Notes under the pieces: generated by a model
Seen by the model: only the letters and a program-made list of their open reading frames with translations
Told to the model about the DNA's origin: nothing
The model's database searches: none
Made by a program: the position numbers and the translations under genes
Origin: Paracoccus caeni
GTDB lineage: Bacteria > Pseudomonadota > Alphaproteobacteria > Rhodobacterales > Rhodobacteraceae
Length of the DNA stretch: 64,000 bases
Reading direction: 5' to 3'
Assembly: GCF_016629665.1 (NCBI RefSeq)
Contig: NZ_JAEPRQ010000009.1
Location: 1 to 64,000 of the forward strand
In this document: positions 27,350 to 38,651 of the stretch, in pieces
How the letters are laid out: each line of letters opens with the position of its first letter
Position numbering within the stretch: position 1 is the first letter of the stretch

Positions 27350-29137
27350 ATGGTAGCAACGTCCCCTGATACGGGCGCACGATCGCGCCCGATGACGGCA
27401 GAAGAAAAGAAAGTCATCATTGCTTCATCTGCCGGAACGATCTTTGAATGGTATGATTTTTATCTTTACGGTTCGCTTGCATCCATTATCGGTGCGCAAT
27501 TCTTCACAGCTTTCCCGGAAGCCACCCGAAACGTATTCGCCCTGCTGGCATTCGCCGCAGGGTTTCTTGTTCGCCCTTTCGGCGCGCTGGTCTTCGGTGC
27601 GCTTGGCGACCTGATCGGACGAAAATACACCTTCCTGATGACCATCCTGATCATGGGCGTCTCGACCTTTCTGGTCGGTCTGTTGCCCGGCTATCAGGCC
27701 TGGGGGATCGCCGCGCCGATTATCCTGATCGCGCTTCGGATGCTGCAGGGGCTGGCGCTTGGCGGTGAATATGGCGGCGCCGCCGTCTATGTGGCCGAAC
27801 ACGCGCCACAGGGCAGGCGAGGCTATTTCACCTCGTTCATCCAGACGACGGCCACGGTCGGCCTGCTCCTGTCGCTGATCGTGATCCTGATCGTCACCTC
27901 GGTCGTGAACGCGAATTATGCCCCGGTTCCGCAATTCGGGCTGGATGGGCAGCCGCTGCTGGATGCGGCGGGGGCGCAGGTCATGCTGGACCCGTTCCGG
28001 GCATGGGGCTGGCGGATTCCGTTCCTTGGCTCGATCTTCCTCTTGGCGATCTCGCTTTATATCCGCCTGCAAATGAACGAGTCCCCGGCCTTCAAGAAGA
28101 TGAAGGAAGAGGGTGCCCAGTCCAAGGCACCGCTGAAGGAAGCCTTTGGCAACTGGAAGAACGGCAAGATCGCCCTGATCGCGCTGTTCGGTCTGACCGC
28201 CGGTCAGGCAGTGGTCTGGTATTCGGGTCAGTTCTACGCGCTGTTCTTCCTGCAGAACGTGGTGCGCGTCGATGCCTTCTCGACCAACGTCTTCGTGGCA
28301 TGGTCGCTGATCCTTGGCACCGCCGGTTTCATCTTCTTCGGCTCGCTGTCGGACCGGATCGGGCGTAAGCCGATCATCCTTGGCGGCTGTGCGCTGGCGG
28401 CGATCACCTATATGTGGGTGTTCCCGATGCTGACGAAGGTGGCGAACCCCGCCCTGTCGGCGGCGCAGTCGGTCGACGTGACAGTGACCGCGGACCCGAA
28501 CGACTGTTCGTTCCAGTTCAACCCGGTCGGCACCGCGCAGTTCAACAATTCCTGCGATATCGTGAAAGGTGCGCTGTCGCGGGCTTCGGTGAACTCGCAT
28601 ACCGAGGACGGACCTGCGGGTCAGGTCGCCACGGTTCAGATCGGCGAAACGGTCGTGCAGTCCTATGACGGCAATACCCTGACCGGCGAAGCCTTGGCTG
28701 CCGAGAAGGACCGCTTCACCGCCGAGATCAATGCGGCGTTGACGGATGCGGGTTATCCGCTGGTGGCTGCCGACAATACGACGGTGGCGAAGGCGAACCA
28801 CTTCTTCGACATCTTCAAGGCGCAGAATATCGCGGTGGTGCTGATCCTGACCTATCTGATCGTTCTGGTGACGATGGTTTATGGCCCGATCGCGGCGCAG
28901 TTGGTCGAGCTTTACCCGACCCGGATCCGCTATTCCGGCCTGTCGCTTCCCTATCACATCGGGAACGGCTGGTTCGGGGGCCTGCTTCCGGCGACGGCCT
29001 TCGCGATTTCGGCCCAGACCGGCAATATCTATGCCGGCCTGTGGTATGCGATCATCATCGCGGTGATGACCGTGGTGATCGGGGCGATTTTTGTTCCCGG
29101 CGATTCGCACAAGAAGGACATCTTCAAGGACGACTGA
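27350..29137 (+). CDS. MHS-family MFS transporter with a large extracytoplasmic insert
   Basis: This 595-residue proton symporter belongs to the metabolite:H+ group: ASSAGTIFEWYDFYLYGSLASI at the start, GALGDLIGRKYTFL as the loop 2-3 motif, ALRMLQGLALGGEYGGAAVYVAEHAP, and GSLSDRIGRKPIILGG in the second half. Usual members have about 430-550 residues. Here about 125 residues (about 363-490) are inserted between two helices of the C-terminal half. The insert is hydrophilic with Cys386 and Cys402, so a disulfide-bonded periplasmic domain is likely. The gene has an AAGGAGGAGAGG ribosome binding site and lies next to acs, which suggests a short-chain carboxylate substrate by context only. Confidence 0.88.
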   Translation: MVATSPDTGARSRPMTAEEKKVIIASSAGTIFEWYDFYLYGSLASIIGAQFFTAFPEATRNVFALLAFAAGFLVRPFGALVFGALGDLIGRKYTFLMTILIMGVSTFLVGLLPGYQAWGIAAPIILIALRMLQGLALGGEYGGAAVYVAEHAPQGRRGYFTSFIQTTATVGLLLSLIVILIVTSVVNANYAPVPQFGLDGQPLLDAAGAQVMLDPFRAWGWRIPFLGSIFLLAISLYIRLQMNESPAFKKMKEEGAQSKAPLKEAFGNWKNGKIALIALFGLTAGQAVVWYSGQFYALFFLQNVVRVDAFSTNVFVAWSLILGTAGFIFFGSLSDRIGRKPIILGGCALAAITYMWVFPMLTKVANPALSAAQSVDVTVTADPNDCSFQFNPVGTAQFNNSCDIVKGALSRASVNSHTEDGPAGQVATVQIGETVVQSYDGNTLTGEALAAEKDRFTAEINAALTDAGYPLVAADNTTVAKANHFFDIFKAQNIAVVLILTYLIVLVTMVYGPIAAQLVELYPTRIRYSGLSLPYHIGNGWFGGLLPATAFAISAQTGNIYAGLWYAIIIAVMTVVIGAIFVPGDSHKKDIFKDD

Positions 29138-29160
29138 TCCTTGCCGGATGATGTCAACGA

Positions 29161-29191
29161 AACGGGCCGGGAATGATCCCCGGCCCGTTTT
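29161..29191 (+). terminator. Rho-independent terminator of the MHS carrier
   Basis: AACGGGCCGGG pairs perfectly with CCCGGCCCGTT around a seven-base loop, followed by TT and CC. It lies just before the end of the convergent small membrane gene and may be used from both sides. Confidence 0.85.
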
Positions 29192-29205
29192 CCATTCCGC
29201 GTATC

Positions 29206-29481
29206 TTATCCGCGCCGCTGCCAGAGCCGCCAGATCCCCAGCCCGATCGCCACATAGACCGCATTGACCACGATCCCGGTCGCCACCTGCTGCCAGAGCG
29301 GCGCAAGCGCCCCGGCCGAGGTGGTCAACGGGATCATCACCGCCACGAAAACCACACCCGCCGCCAGCGGCAGCAGCGTGCCGGTGGTGGCTTCGGTCCT
29401 GAGCATGGTTGCAATCAGCGCGATCAGCAGCCCGATGCGAAAGACATCGGTGGCCTGCTGGACGATAAGGTCTGAAATCAT
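29206..29481 (-). CDS. Small membrane protein, function unknown
   Basis: This 91-residue protein has three hydrophobic segments (about residues 14-27, 36-54 and 64-84) and ends with a positive WRLWQRRG tail, so it is an integral inner membrane protein. There is no known domain motif. It lies alone after the carrier terminator, in the opposite direction to it. Coding potential is supported by hydrophobic periodicity and a clean ATG, not by recognised homology. Confidence 0.55.
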   Translation of the reverse strand: MISDLIVQQATDVFRIGLLIALIATMLRTEATTGTLLPLAAGVVFVAVMIPLTTSAGALAPLWQQVATGIVVNAVYVAIGLGIWRLWQRRG

Positions 29482-29719
29482 TGAATATCCCCCGTTTGTG
29501 GCAGTCTAGCGGGGGCCTGCGGCAGGGTCCAGAAATGATGGGGAAGGGTTTGATCGGTCGCTGAAATCATCATGGGGTGTCAGCCGGATTCCTGCTGATG
29601 GTAGTGGTGAAGGCGCCCTTCAATGCTGCCGATGTACTATTTGCAATTGGCGGCCCGTCAAGGATTGGAAGCATCGAGCCAACGCGGCAATTTTCCCTGC
29701 TAGGGATAAGATTGTCCGG
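29482..29719. other. Gene-free spacer
   Basis: I see no convincing gene, terminator or repeat in these 238 bases between the small membrane gene and the DUF2267-type gene. It is less GC-rich than its surroundings in places. Confidence 0.4.
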
Positions 29720-30178
29720 TCAGAAGATCCTTTGCTCAAGCTCGTGCGGATCGCTTACCTCGACATACCAGAACTCTGCCGCGCCACCCGGCAGCGCAGC
29801 CAGAACGCGCTCCAGATCTGCTTTGTTCATGTAACGCCGCAGGGTCCACGCCGTTGCCTCGATGGCATTGTCGGGGGTCAGGTTGTGGTTCTGCCTGACC
29901 TGCTTCACCTCTTGCACCAATGTCGCGCGATCCGGAAAGGGCAGAGGCGGCGTCTGCACCTTCCAGTTGGCAACAAAGATCGCGCGTGGGATCGATGGAA
30001 GGACGCCGGCGAAATCCAGCCCCTGCTGCGCGGTCAGGCGGCGCCGAAAGACCTGCAGCACGCCATCCATCGCCGTATAGGCCGAGTTTTCGGAAACCAG
30101 ATCCATCCGGTCTCGCAGGTCGTCAAGAATTGCTTTCCATTCTTTCGACGCGTGGCGGTAGGTCCACGGCATTGGCAT
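29720..30178 (-). CDS. DUF2267-like protein
   Basis: This 152-residue all-helical protein has the layout of DUF2267 proteins: a first repeat WKAILDDLRDRMDLVSENSAYTAMDGVLQVFRRRLTAQQGLDFAGVLPSIPRAIFVANWK and a second with VQEVKQVRQNHNLTPDNAIEATAWTLRRYMNKADLERVLAALPGGAAEFW. Family members are often linked to stress but have no known biochemical role. The start at 30178 is preceded by GAGG; the longer in-frame extension back to 30292 would overlap the upstream secreted-protein gene and was rejected. Confidence 0.72.
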   Translation of the reverse strand: MPMPWTYRHASKEWKAILDDLRDRMDLVSENSAYTAMDGVLQVFRRRLTAQQGLDFAGVLPSIPRAIFVANWKVQTPPLPFPDRATLVQEVKQVRQNHNLTPDNAIEATAWTLRRYMNKADLERVLAALPGGAAEFWYVEVSDPHELEQRIF

Positions 30179-30224
30179 ATCCTGAGCCTCGCTTTCCGTC
30201 AGTCGGGCGATTGCTGCGCCAACC

Positions 30225-30650
30225 TTAAAGCTCCACCTCCGGCTGATCGGGATCGGGCGTGAAGTCCGGTATTGTCGGTGCGGGTCCGTCATCCGGGCGG
30301 GGCGTCGTCATATCGCGCAGGTTGTCGCCAAGCGGCGGTGCTGGCGGTGCGCCGATCTTGCGGCGGATCAGGATGTCGCCGTTCTCCAGCCGCTCGGGCG
30401 CCTGATAATGCCGCAGGTCATCGACCAGAACCGACAGATCCTTCAGCACCGGGCCAAGCCGCGACAGCGCCCCCGACATGCCGTCGCCCATCTGCTCCAT
30501 CTCCGGGGCCATGTCGCGCAGCATGTTCTCCATGAAAGAGCCCATGATGCCGTCAAGCAGGCCGGGTTCCTCGGCCTCGTCCTGCGCAAGGACAGGAGGG
30601 GTTGCGATCAGCATCAGGGCGACGGACAGGGTGGCAAGATGTTTCATCAT
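30225..30650 (-). CDS. Secreted protein conserved in Rhodobacteraceae-type genomes, function unknown
   Basis: This 141-residue protein has a signal peptide MKHLATLSVALMLIATPPVLAQ with a cleavage site after ALAQ-like residues. The mature part contains a Met-rich helix (MGSFMENMLRDMAPEMEQMGDGMSGALSRL) and ends with a Pro/Asp-rich tail (TPRPDDGPAPTIPDF). Such proteins are often mislabelled as AAA ATPases in related genomes, but there is no Walker motif. It should be periplasmic. Translation may begin at 30650 or at the second ATG, 30647. Confidence 0.7.
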   Translation of the reverse strand: MMKHLATLSVALMLIATPPVLAQDEAEEPGLLDGIMGSFMENMLRDMAPEMEQMGDGMSGALSRLGPVLKDLSVLVDDLRHYQAPERLENGDILIRRKIGAPPAPPLGDNLRDMTTPRPDDGPAPTIPDFTPDPDQPEVEL

Positions 30651-30732
30651 GACCCGATGATGGGAACTGGTGCGGACAATTCAAGGAAATTGCGCATGAA
30701 TAGGCTGGGCCGCGCCTATCGGTCAGCGGGGT

Positions 30733-31905
30733 TCACGCCGGTTCGGCGATGACCCGCGCCGCAGCTTCCAGCGCGCCCTTGCCATGCGGAATACCAAGCG
30801 CGGTCAGCCCGGCCTCCATCACGCCCAGCGTGCCCAGCACCATCGCCGCGTTGCAATGGCCCATATGCGCCACCCGCAGCGCATTGGCCGGATCGGTCGC
30901 GCCAAGCCCGATGCCCAGCGTCACCCCGCAATGCGCCGCCGTCCATGACCTGAGCGCCTCTGCCCCCGGAATTGCGATCGCCGTGACCGAGGCCGCGCGC
31001 GCGGCCGGATCGCGGATCGGCAACCGGATGCCGCTATCGCCTTCGCCCCAGGCATCGACCGCCGCCCAGACCGCACGGGCCAGCGCCGCGTGACGCGCCC
31101 AGACCGCGAACAGACCTTCTTCGTCAAGGATCATCCGCAGCGCCTCGTCCAGTGCAAAGACATGCTGAACAGGCGGCGTGCCGCCCCAATAGCGCCACAG
31201 CGCGTCGCCCTCGGCGCGGGGATGCCAGTCCCAATAGGGCGAGGTCAGCGTGGTCCGTCCCCGCGCCCGCGCCTTTTCCGAGAACCAGACGAAACAGGTT
31301 CCGGGCATGCACATCAGCCCCTTCTGGCTGGCGGCGATCAGCACATCGACGCCCCAGTCATCCATCATCATCGGCGCACAGCCCAGAGAGGCGATGGCAT
31401 CGACGACCAGCAGCGCCGGATGATCGCCCATCGCCGCGCGCATCGCCGGAATATCGGCCATGGCGGCGCTGGCGGTGTCGATCTGGCACAGCATGACCGC
31501 CTTGATGCTGGCCTCGGGATCGGCGCGCAGACGCTCGGCCAGACGGTCGGGATCGGCGGGTTGCAGACCGAAATCCAGCACTTCGACCACCACGCCCATC
31601 GCGGCCAGCGTCTGCGCCCAGCTTTGCCCGAAATGCCCCGAGGTCAGGATCAGCGCCCGGTCCCCCGGCTCGAACAGGTTCGCGGCAGAGGCTTCCCACG
31701 CCGCATGACCGTTGCCGATATAGGGGGCGACATGGGCGGTGGTGCCTGCCAGCCGCTTCAGTTGCGCCATCACCTGTTGGTTCAGCAGGGCAAGGTCTTC
31801 GCCATAGATATCCGGCGAGGCGCGATGTGCGGCGCGCGCGACGCGGTCGGGAAGGGGCGAAGGGCCGGGGATGGCAATGACGGGGTGACCGGCGGCGAGA
31901 CTCAT
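30733..31905 (-). CDS. Class V aminotransferase, alanine/serine-glyoxylate type
   Basis: This 390-residue PLP enzyme opens with IAIPGPSPLPDRVARAAHR, a pattern shared by alanine-glyoxylate, serine-glyoxylate and ureidoglycine-glyoxylate aminotransferases. The cofactor lysine is in LIAASQKGLMCMPG near residue 192, with the aspartate VVDAIASLG upstream. The C-terminal part has LGIGLGATDPANALRVAHMGH, where the Arg binds the substrate carboxylate. Which amino donor is used cannot be told from sequence. The start at 31905 is supported by a CAGGAC ribosome binding site. It is not embedded in a serine-cycle or purine operon here. Confidence 0.85.
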   Translation of the reverse strand: MSLAAGHPVIAIPGPSPLPDRVARAAHRASPDIYGEDLALLNQQVMAQLKRLAGTTAHVAPYIGNGHAAWEASAANLFEPGDRALILTSGHFGQSWAQTLAAMGVVVEVLDFGLQPADPDRLAERLRADPEASIKAVMLCQIDTASAAMADIPAMRAAMGDHPALLVVDAIASLGCAPMMMDDWGVDVLIAASQKGLMCMPGTCFVWFSEKARARGRTTLTSPYWDWHPRAEGDALWRYWGGTPPVQHVFALDEALRMILDEEGLFAVWARHAALARAVWAAVDAWGEGDSGIRLPIRDPAARAASVTAIAIPGAEALRSWTAAHCGVTLGIGLGATDPANALRVAHMGHCNAAMVLGTLGVMEAGLTALGIPHGKGALEAAARVIAEPA

Positions 31906-32085
31906 GGCGATGTCCTGAAAGTTAACGGAGAATCGGTAGGCGCGGGATCGCGGAAGGTCAACCTTGTCCATGGGTCAGCGCCATCGGAACAGGTTGAAGA
32001 AGCACCGCCGGATAACGATCTGCCTCTGGGCATCGCCGGGTAGTCCCCAGGGTCGGACGGCCCTGTGCGCTATGTGTCACGGTCA

Positions 32086-32121
32086 CAAAAGAAAGCCCGC
32101 CCGGAATGCTACCGGGCGGGC
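32086..32121 (-). terminator. Rho-independent terminator of eno
   Basis: On the minus strand GCCCGCCCGG pairs with CCGGGCGGGC around a seven-base loop, followed by TTTCTTTT. It lies 22 bases after the eno stop codon. Confidence 0.9.
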
Positions 32122-32142
32122 CATATCTGCAAGGTCTTGCTG

Positions 32143-33447
<1,305 letters not shown>

Positions 33448-33487
33448 CTACTTACTTGCCGTAGCGTCCGGCGGAAAGGCGCAATTT

Positions 33488-34168
33488 TCAGGGAAGCTCG
33501 ATTTCGGCCCAGATCGGCAGATGATCCGAAGCATCGCGCGCCCTTTCGCCCGCGAAGACGCCCGAACGGACCAGTTTCAGCGTGGTCGAGAAGGCCATTC
33601 GGTCCAGTCGGAACTGTGGCAGAGGCGCGGGATAAGAGGGGCCGGGCGCGATCACCCGGAACCCGGCAAGCGATTCCAGCCCCCGGTCGTCGCGCCATTC
33701 GTTGAAATCGCCCATCAGCGCGATGTTGTCTTCGGCAATGCGCGAGGCCTGCGCGGTGATCCGCGCCAGTTGCGCCCGGCGCGAGGACCGGGCCAGTCCC
33801 AGATGGACGCCGATGACAGTCAGCTTCGGCAGGCGCAACACCAACGCCCCGCGCGGCTCGATACCCGGCAGGGGCATCCGGCGGATCACGGCCTGTTCGG
33901 CCAGTTCCGGGCGCATGAGGATGGTCTGCCCGTGCCAGCCGAGTGAGGTCTCGCTGGTCCGGTTGAACTCGGCCGGGACAAGGCCGGTGGTTTCGGTGAT
34001 CAGGCGACGGGGCAGGGCTTCGGGGCGCGCGCCGAGGCGGAAATCGACCTCTTGCAAGGCGATGATGTCAGGGTCCAGCGCGGCGATGACGGCAAGGTTG
34101 CGTTCCGGTGCATGCGGGCCGGTCAGGCCACGGCATTTGTGCAGATTGTAGCTGGCGAGTTTCAACAT
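33488..34168 (-). CDS. Endonuclease/exonuclease/phosphatase-family protein
   Basis: This 226-residue protein begins LKLASYNLHKCRGL, the N-terminal metal-binding Asn motif of the EEP superfamily. It continues with DIIALQEVDF (catalytic Glu), IGVHLGLARSSRRAQL, GDFNEWRDD (Asp and Asn) and ends RARDASDHLPIWAEIEL (catalytic Asp-His). All catalytic residues are present. Members cleave phosphodiester or phospholipid bonds; with no signal peptide and no operon partner, I cannot tell nuclease from phospholipid phosphodiesterase. The ATG at 34168 gives the family N-terminus. The gene lies immediately beside the structured repeat region. Confidence 0.85.
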   Translation of the reverse strand: MLKLASYNLHKCRGLTGPHAPERNLAVIAALDPDIIALQEVDFRLGARPEALPRRLITETTGLVPAEFNRTSETSLGWHGQTILMRPELAEQAVIRRMPLPGIEPRGALVLRLPKLTVIGVHLGLARSSRRAQLARITAQASRIAEDNIALMGDFNEWRDDRGLESLAGFRVIAPGPSYPAPLPQFRLDRMAFSTTLKLVRSGVFAGERARDASDHLPIWAEIELP

Positions 34169-34214
34169 CAGGTTTTGAACATGCGGATGGTGCCGACCAT
34201 CGTTTTCCGGTGGT

Positions 34215-34400
34215 GAAGATAAAGCGCCCGCCCGGAACCAAGGTGCCTGAAAGGCACCGCCGGGCAGTGTCCAGCCGCCCCACCGGCTGGGCACTTTGTC
34301 ACCGTTCCGCGCAACAGTTCTGGACGGCCGGGCGGCACCATAAAGCGCTTCAATACCATCGTTGTCGTGCCCATCCGCGGCTGGTCACCGCCCTTCGCGT
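34215..34400 (+). repeat. Structured repeat, copy 1
   Basis: It starts GAAGATAAAGCGCCCGCCCGG. Hairpin 1: GCCCGG with CCGGGC, containing an inner stem GGTGCCT/AGGCACC with GAA loop. Hairpin 2 (34266-34295): AGTGTCCAGCCG with CGGCTGGGCACT, one G-T pair. Both are followed by TTTGTCACCGTTCCGCGCAACAG. Copy 2 keeps the structure while changing bases in it. Confidence 0.85.
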
Positions 34401-34448
34401 TTGTCTTCTGAAGCTGCCGAGGCAGATTTGCAGCGTTTAAAATCGTCT

Positions 34449-34635
34449 GAAGATAAAGCGCCCGCCCGGAATCAAGGTGCCGCAGGCACCGCCGGGCAGT
34501 GCCCATCCGCCCCCCGGATGGGCACTTTGTCACCGTTCCGCGCAACAGTTCCGTTCGGCGGGGTGGCACGATAAAGCACATCAATACCGGCGTTGCCGTG
34601 CCCCTCCGCGGATGGTCACAGCCCTCTGCACTGGT
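34449..34635 (+). repeat. Structured repeat, copy 2
   Basis: It starts 234 bases after copy 1 with the same 21-base opening. Inner stem GGTGCC/GGCACC with GCA loop. Hairpin 2 (34498-34526): AGTGCCCATCCG with CGGATGGGCACT, perfectly paired. Relative to copy 1 the pair G-C has become T-A and the G-T pair has become G-C, so pairing is preserved. Confidence 0.85.
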
Positions 34636-34822
34636 TTGCGAAGGTAGCCAGTCCGATTTCCGAACGCCCGCTTCCGCATGACCGGACGCAAGCTGCGGCA
34701 AAGGCACCGCCCTCAGCATCATGCCGCTAGGGTCGAAAGCTAGAATATCGTTCCTCCCCGGTGGTGGTTCGTCGTTCATCGCAGATTATGAATTGCGCCG
34801 CTGGTGGCAACCTGCCGAAGTG

Positions 34823-36223
34823 TCACGTGCCGCAGAAAGTCTGGCGAACGACTTCTTCCGGGCGCGGCGGCACCGCCAGATCATCCCATTCTGCCCGTTT
34901 TTCGCGCGGATGCGTGACAGCTTCGAACAGACGGCGGAAGGGCGCAAGATCGCCCGCAACGGCCGAGGCGATGATCTCTTCCACACGATGATTGCGCGGG
35001 ATGCGGACCGGATTGGCATGGGCCAGAAGCTCGGGGTCGGGATTGTGCTTTTGCCACGTCACCGCCCATGCGTCGAAGGCGTCGCGGTCGATGAACTCAT
35101 CCCGCGCCGAGCCATCGGCCAGACCGGCGAAGACGCGGGTAAAGTCGGCATTCTGCCGCGCCATCAGCGTCAGCAATTCCTCGGTCAGCGCCTGCACATC
35201 GGTGGTATCGCTGAGCCCCAGCTTTTCACCGAACCGCCGCAGCCATGCCCCCTGATACAAAGGCGCGAAGACATGAACCGATTTCGTCGCGGCCTCGATG
35301 GCGGCATCCTGTTCGCCCATCAGCGGGATCAGACAGGTCGCCAATTGCGCAAGGTTCCAGACCGCGATTTGCGGCTGCTGCGCCCAGGCATAGCGGCCAT
35401 GAGCGTCGATCGAGGAAAAGACCGTGTTCGGGTGATAGGCATCCATGAAGGCGCAAGGCCCATAGTCGATGGTCTCGCCCGAAACCGCCATATTGTCGGT
35501 ATTCATCACCCCATGGACAAAGCCAAGCGCCATCCAATGCGCAATCGTCTCGGCCTGACGGGCGACGACATGATCCAGCAGCGATAGCGGCCCATTGGCG
35601 GCGGGATAATGGCGGCTGATGACGTGATCGGTCAGCTCGGCCAGCGCATCGACCTTGTCGCGGACGGCGAAGAACTGGAACGTGCCGACGCGGATATGGC
35701 TGGAGGCCACGCGGGTCAGCACCGCGCCCGGCAGGCCGTGATCGCGCCAGACCGTCTCGCCCGTCGCAACGGCGGCCAGCGCCCGGGTGGTCGGAACCGC
35801 CATCGCATTCATGAATTCGCTGACCAGATATTCCCGCAAGACCGGCCCCATCCACGCCCGCCCATCGCCGCGACGAGAGAACGGCGTCTTGCCGCTGCCC
35901 TTCAACTGGATATCGAAGCGCGCACCGTCCGGCGCCACCACCTCGCCCAGCAGCACCGCGCGCCCGTCGCCAAGCTGCGGAACGAAGCCGCCGAACTGAT
36001 GACCGGCATAGGCCTGCGCAATCGGGTCGGCGCCGTCGGGGACGGCATTTCCAGCCAGCATCTGCAACCCGTCAGGGCTTCGCAGCCAGCCAGCATCAAG
36101 GCCCAGCCGCGCGGCCAGCCCGTCGTTCAGCGCCAGCAGATCGGGCGCTTCGACCGGGGTTGGCTTGGTGCGGGCATAGAAGTTTTCCGGCAGGCGGGCA
36201 TAGCTGTTGTCGAACTTGATCAT
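34823..36223 (-). CDS. selO: Protein adenylyltransferase SelO (YdiU family), Cys form
   Basis: This 466-residue pseudokinase-fold enzyme transfers AMP to Ser, Thr or Tyr of target proteins. Motifs present are [24 protein letters not shown], the ATP-binding [36 protein letters not shown], and [26 protein letters not shown], which holds the catalytic Asp and Asn plus the second metal-binding Asp. It ends with FCGT: the Cys is third from the end, exactly where eukaryotic SelO has selenocysteine. The start at 36223 has an ACAGGAGG ribosome binding site. It is divergent from obgE. In this family AMPylation is linked to the oxidative stress response. Confidence 0.96.
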   Translation of the reverse strand: MIKFDNSYARLPENFYARTKPTPVEAPDLLALNDGLAARLGLDAGWLRSPDGLQMLAGNAVPDGADPIAQAYAGHQFGGFVPQLGDGRAVLLGEVVAPDGARFDIQLKGSGKTPFSRRGDGRAWMGPVLREYLVSEFMNAMAVPTTRALAAVATGETVWRDHGLPGAVLTRVASSHIRVGTFQFFAVRDKVDALAELTDHVISRHYPAANGPLSLLDHVVARQAETIAHWMALGFVHGVMNTDNMAVSGETIDYGPCAFMDAYHPNTVFSSIDAHGRYAWAQQPQIAVWNLAQLATCLIPLMGEQDAAIEAATKSVHVFAPLYQGAWLRRFGEKLGLSDTTDVQALTEELLTLMARQNADFTRVFAGLADGSARDEFIDRDAFDAWAVTWQKHNPDPELLAHANPVRIPRNHRVEEIIASAVAGDLAPFRRLFEAVTHPREKRAEWDDLAVPPRPEEVVRQTFCGT

Positions 36224-36250
36224 GACGGCCTCCTGTAGATCATCTAGTGA

Positions 36251-37387
<1,137 letters not shown>

Positions 37388-37425
37388 GATCGCATTGCAA
37401 AGATGAGGGCAGCGTCCGTCCGCAG

Positions 37426-37485
37426 AGGGGCACTGCCCGGCGGTGCCTTCGGCACCTCGATTCCGGGCGGGCGCTCTACCTTTCA
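37426..37485 (-). repeat. Structured repeat, inverted partial copy 3
   Basis: Read on the minus strand it gives GCCCGG, AATCGA, GGTGCC, GAA loop, GGCACC, G, CCGGGC, then AGTGCCCC: hairpin 1 of the repeat at 34215/34449, followed by the start of hairpin 2, which is not completed. It lies in the 135-base gap between obgE and proB. Confidence 0.8.
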
Positions 37486-37522
37486 GTCATGCCTAAAACA
37501 CAATTCCACTGAGGTTCGACCA

Positions 37523-38650
37523 ATGCAGAGCCTTTCCGACACTTTCACCGCACCGTCGCTCACCAAATCCCGCCGCCTCGTGATCAAGATCGGCTCGGCT
37601 TTGCTGGTCGGTCCCGCCGGTCTGCGCCGCGACTGGTTGCAGGCGCTGTGCGATGACGTCGCCAAATGGCGCAAGGGGGGCAGTGATGTGGTGCTGGTCT
37701 CTTCCGGCTCCATCGCGCTTGGTCGTCGCGTGCTGGACCTGCCTGCGGGCGCGCTGCCGCTGGAACAGGCGCAGGCCGCTGCCGCCGTCGGCCAGATCCG
37801 CCTTGCGCGGGCCTATGAGGAAGCGCTGGCCCCCCATGGTGTCACCACCGCGCAGGTGCTGCTGACGCTGGAAGACAGCGCCGACCGTCGCCGCTATCTG
37901 AACAGCCGCGCGACGATGCAGACGCTGCTGGGCCTCGGCGTCGTGCCGATCGTCAATGAAAACGACACCGTCGCCACAGACGAAATCCGCTATGGCGACA
38001 ACGACCGTCTGGCGGCGCAGATCGCCGTCACCTGCGGCGCGGATCAACTGCTGCTGCTGTCGGACGTGGACGGGCTTTACACCGCCAATCCCAAGACCGA
38101 CGCGACCGCCCGGCACCTGCCGGTGATCCCGCAGATCACCCCGGAGATCGAGGCGATGGGCGGCGATCCCGTCTCGGGCTTGTCGAAAGGCGGGATGAAA
38201 ACAAAACTGATGGCCGCGCGCACCGCCGTTGCCGGGGGCTGCGCCATGGCAATCGCCGAGGGCTTCGTCATGCACCCTCTGACCGCCGTTGCCAACGGCG
38301 CGCGCTGTAGCTGGTTCCTGCCCGAAGGCGATCCTCAGGCCGCGCGCAAACGCTGGATCGCGGCGATGAAGCCGAAAGGTGTGCTGGTGATCGATGCGGG
38401 CGCGGTCAAGGCGTTGCGCAGCGGCAAATCGCTGCTGCCCGCCGGGGTCAGCGCCGTCAGCGGCACCTTTGGCCGGGGTGATCCCGTGGGCATCGCTGGC
38501 CCGAATGGCGAGACACTGGCAACCGGCCTGTCACGCTACACCGCCGATGAGGCCCGCCTGATCGCCGGTCACAAATCCACCGAGATCGAGGCGCTGCTGG
38601 GCTATACCGGCCGCGCCGCCTTGGTCCATCGCGACGATATGGCGGTTTGA
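37523..38650 (+). CDS. proB: Glutamate 5-kinase
   Basis: This 375-residue enzyme phosphorylates glutamate in the first step of proline synthesis. The amino-acid kinase domain opens [15 protein letters not shown] and has [15 protein letters not shown], the [28 protein letters not shown] segment and [19 protein letters not shown]. Residues from about 280 form a C-terminal PUA domain ([27 protein letters not shown]). Feedback inhibition by proline is expected. The start at 37523 has a GAGG ribosome binding site. proA does not follow; a SelW-like gene does, after one base. Confidence 0.96.
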   Translation: MQSLSDTFTAPSLTKSRRLVIKIGSALLVGPAGLRRDWLQALCDDVAKWRKGGSDVVLVSSGSIALGRRVLDLPAGALPLEQAQAAAAVGQIRLARAYEEALAPHGVTTAQVLLTLEDSADRRRYLNSRATMQTLLGLGVVPIVNENDTVATDEIRYGDNDRLAAQIAVTCGADQLLLLSDVDGLYTANPKTDATARHLPVIPQITPEIEAMGGDPVSGLSKGGMKTKLMAARTAVAGGCAMAIAEGFVMHPLTAVANGARCSWFLPEGDPQAARKRWIAAMKPKGVLVIDAGAVKALRSGKSLLPAGVSAVSGTFGRGDPVGIAGPNGETLATGLSRYTADEARLIAGHKSTEIEALLGYTGRAALVHRDDMAV

Positions 38651-38651
38651 T

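Larger units (their letters stand above)
34169..34822. other. Gene-free region with structured tandem repeats
   Basis: About 650 bases between the EEP gene and selO have no gene I can support. They hold two copies of a repeat listed separately (period 234 bases). The rest, 34681-34822, shows no clear feature. A minus-strand frame of about 200 residues spans both copies only because 234 is divisible by three; its product is low-complexity and looks like a by-product of the repeat. Confidence 0.8.

Noticed and set aside
29577..29834. Plus-strand frame of 85 residues near the DUF2267-type gene
   Set aside because: It overlaps the supported gene on the other strand and has no start signal.
34215..34635. 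CRISPR-like array
   Set aside because: Only two long copies of about 185 bases with hairpins, no short regular repeats with unique spacers, and no cas genes.
34168..34779. Minus-strand open frame of about 200 residues across the repeat region
   Set aside because: It exists because the repeat period of 234 bases is a multiple of three and GC-rich sequence is poor in stops. The product is low-complexity Arg/Pro/Gly and overlaps hairpins; no ribosome binding site.
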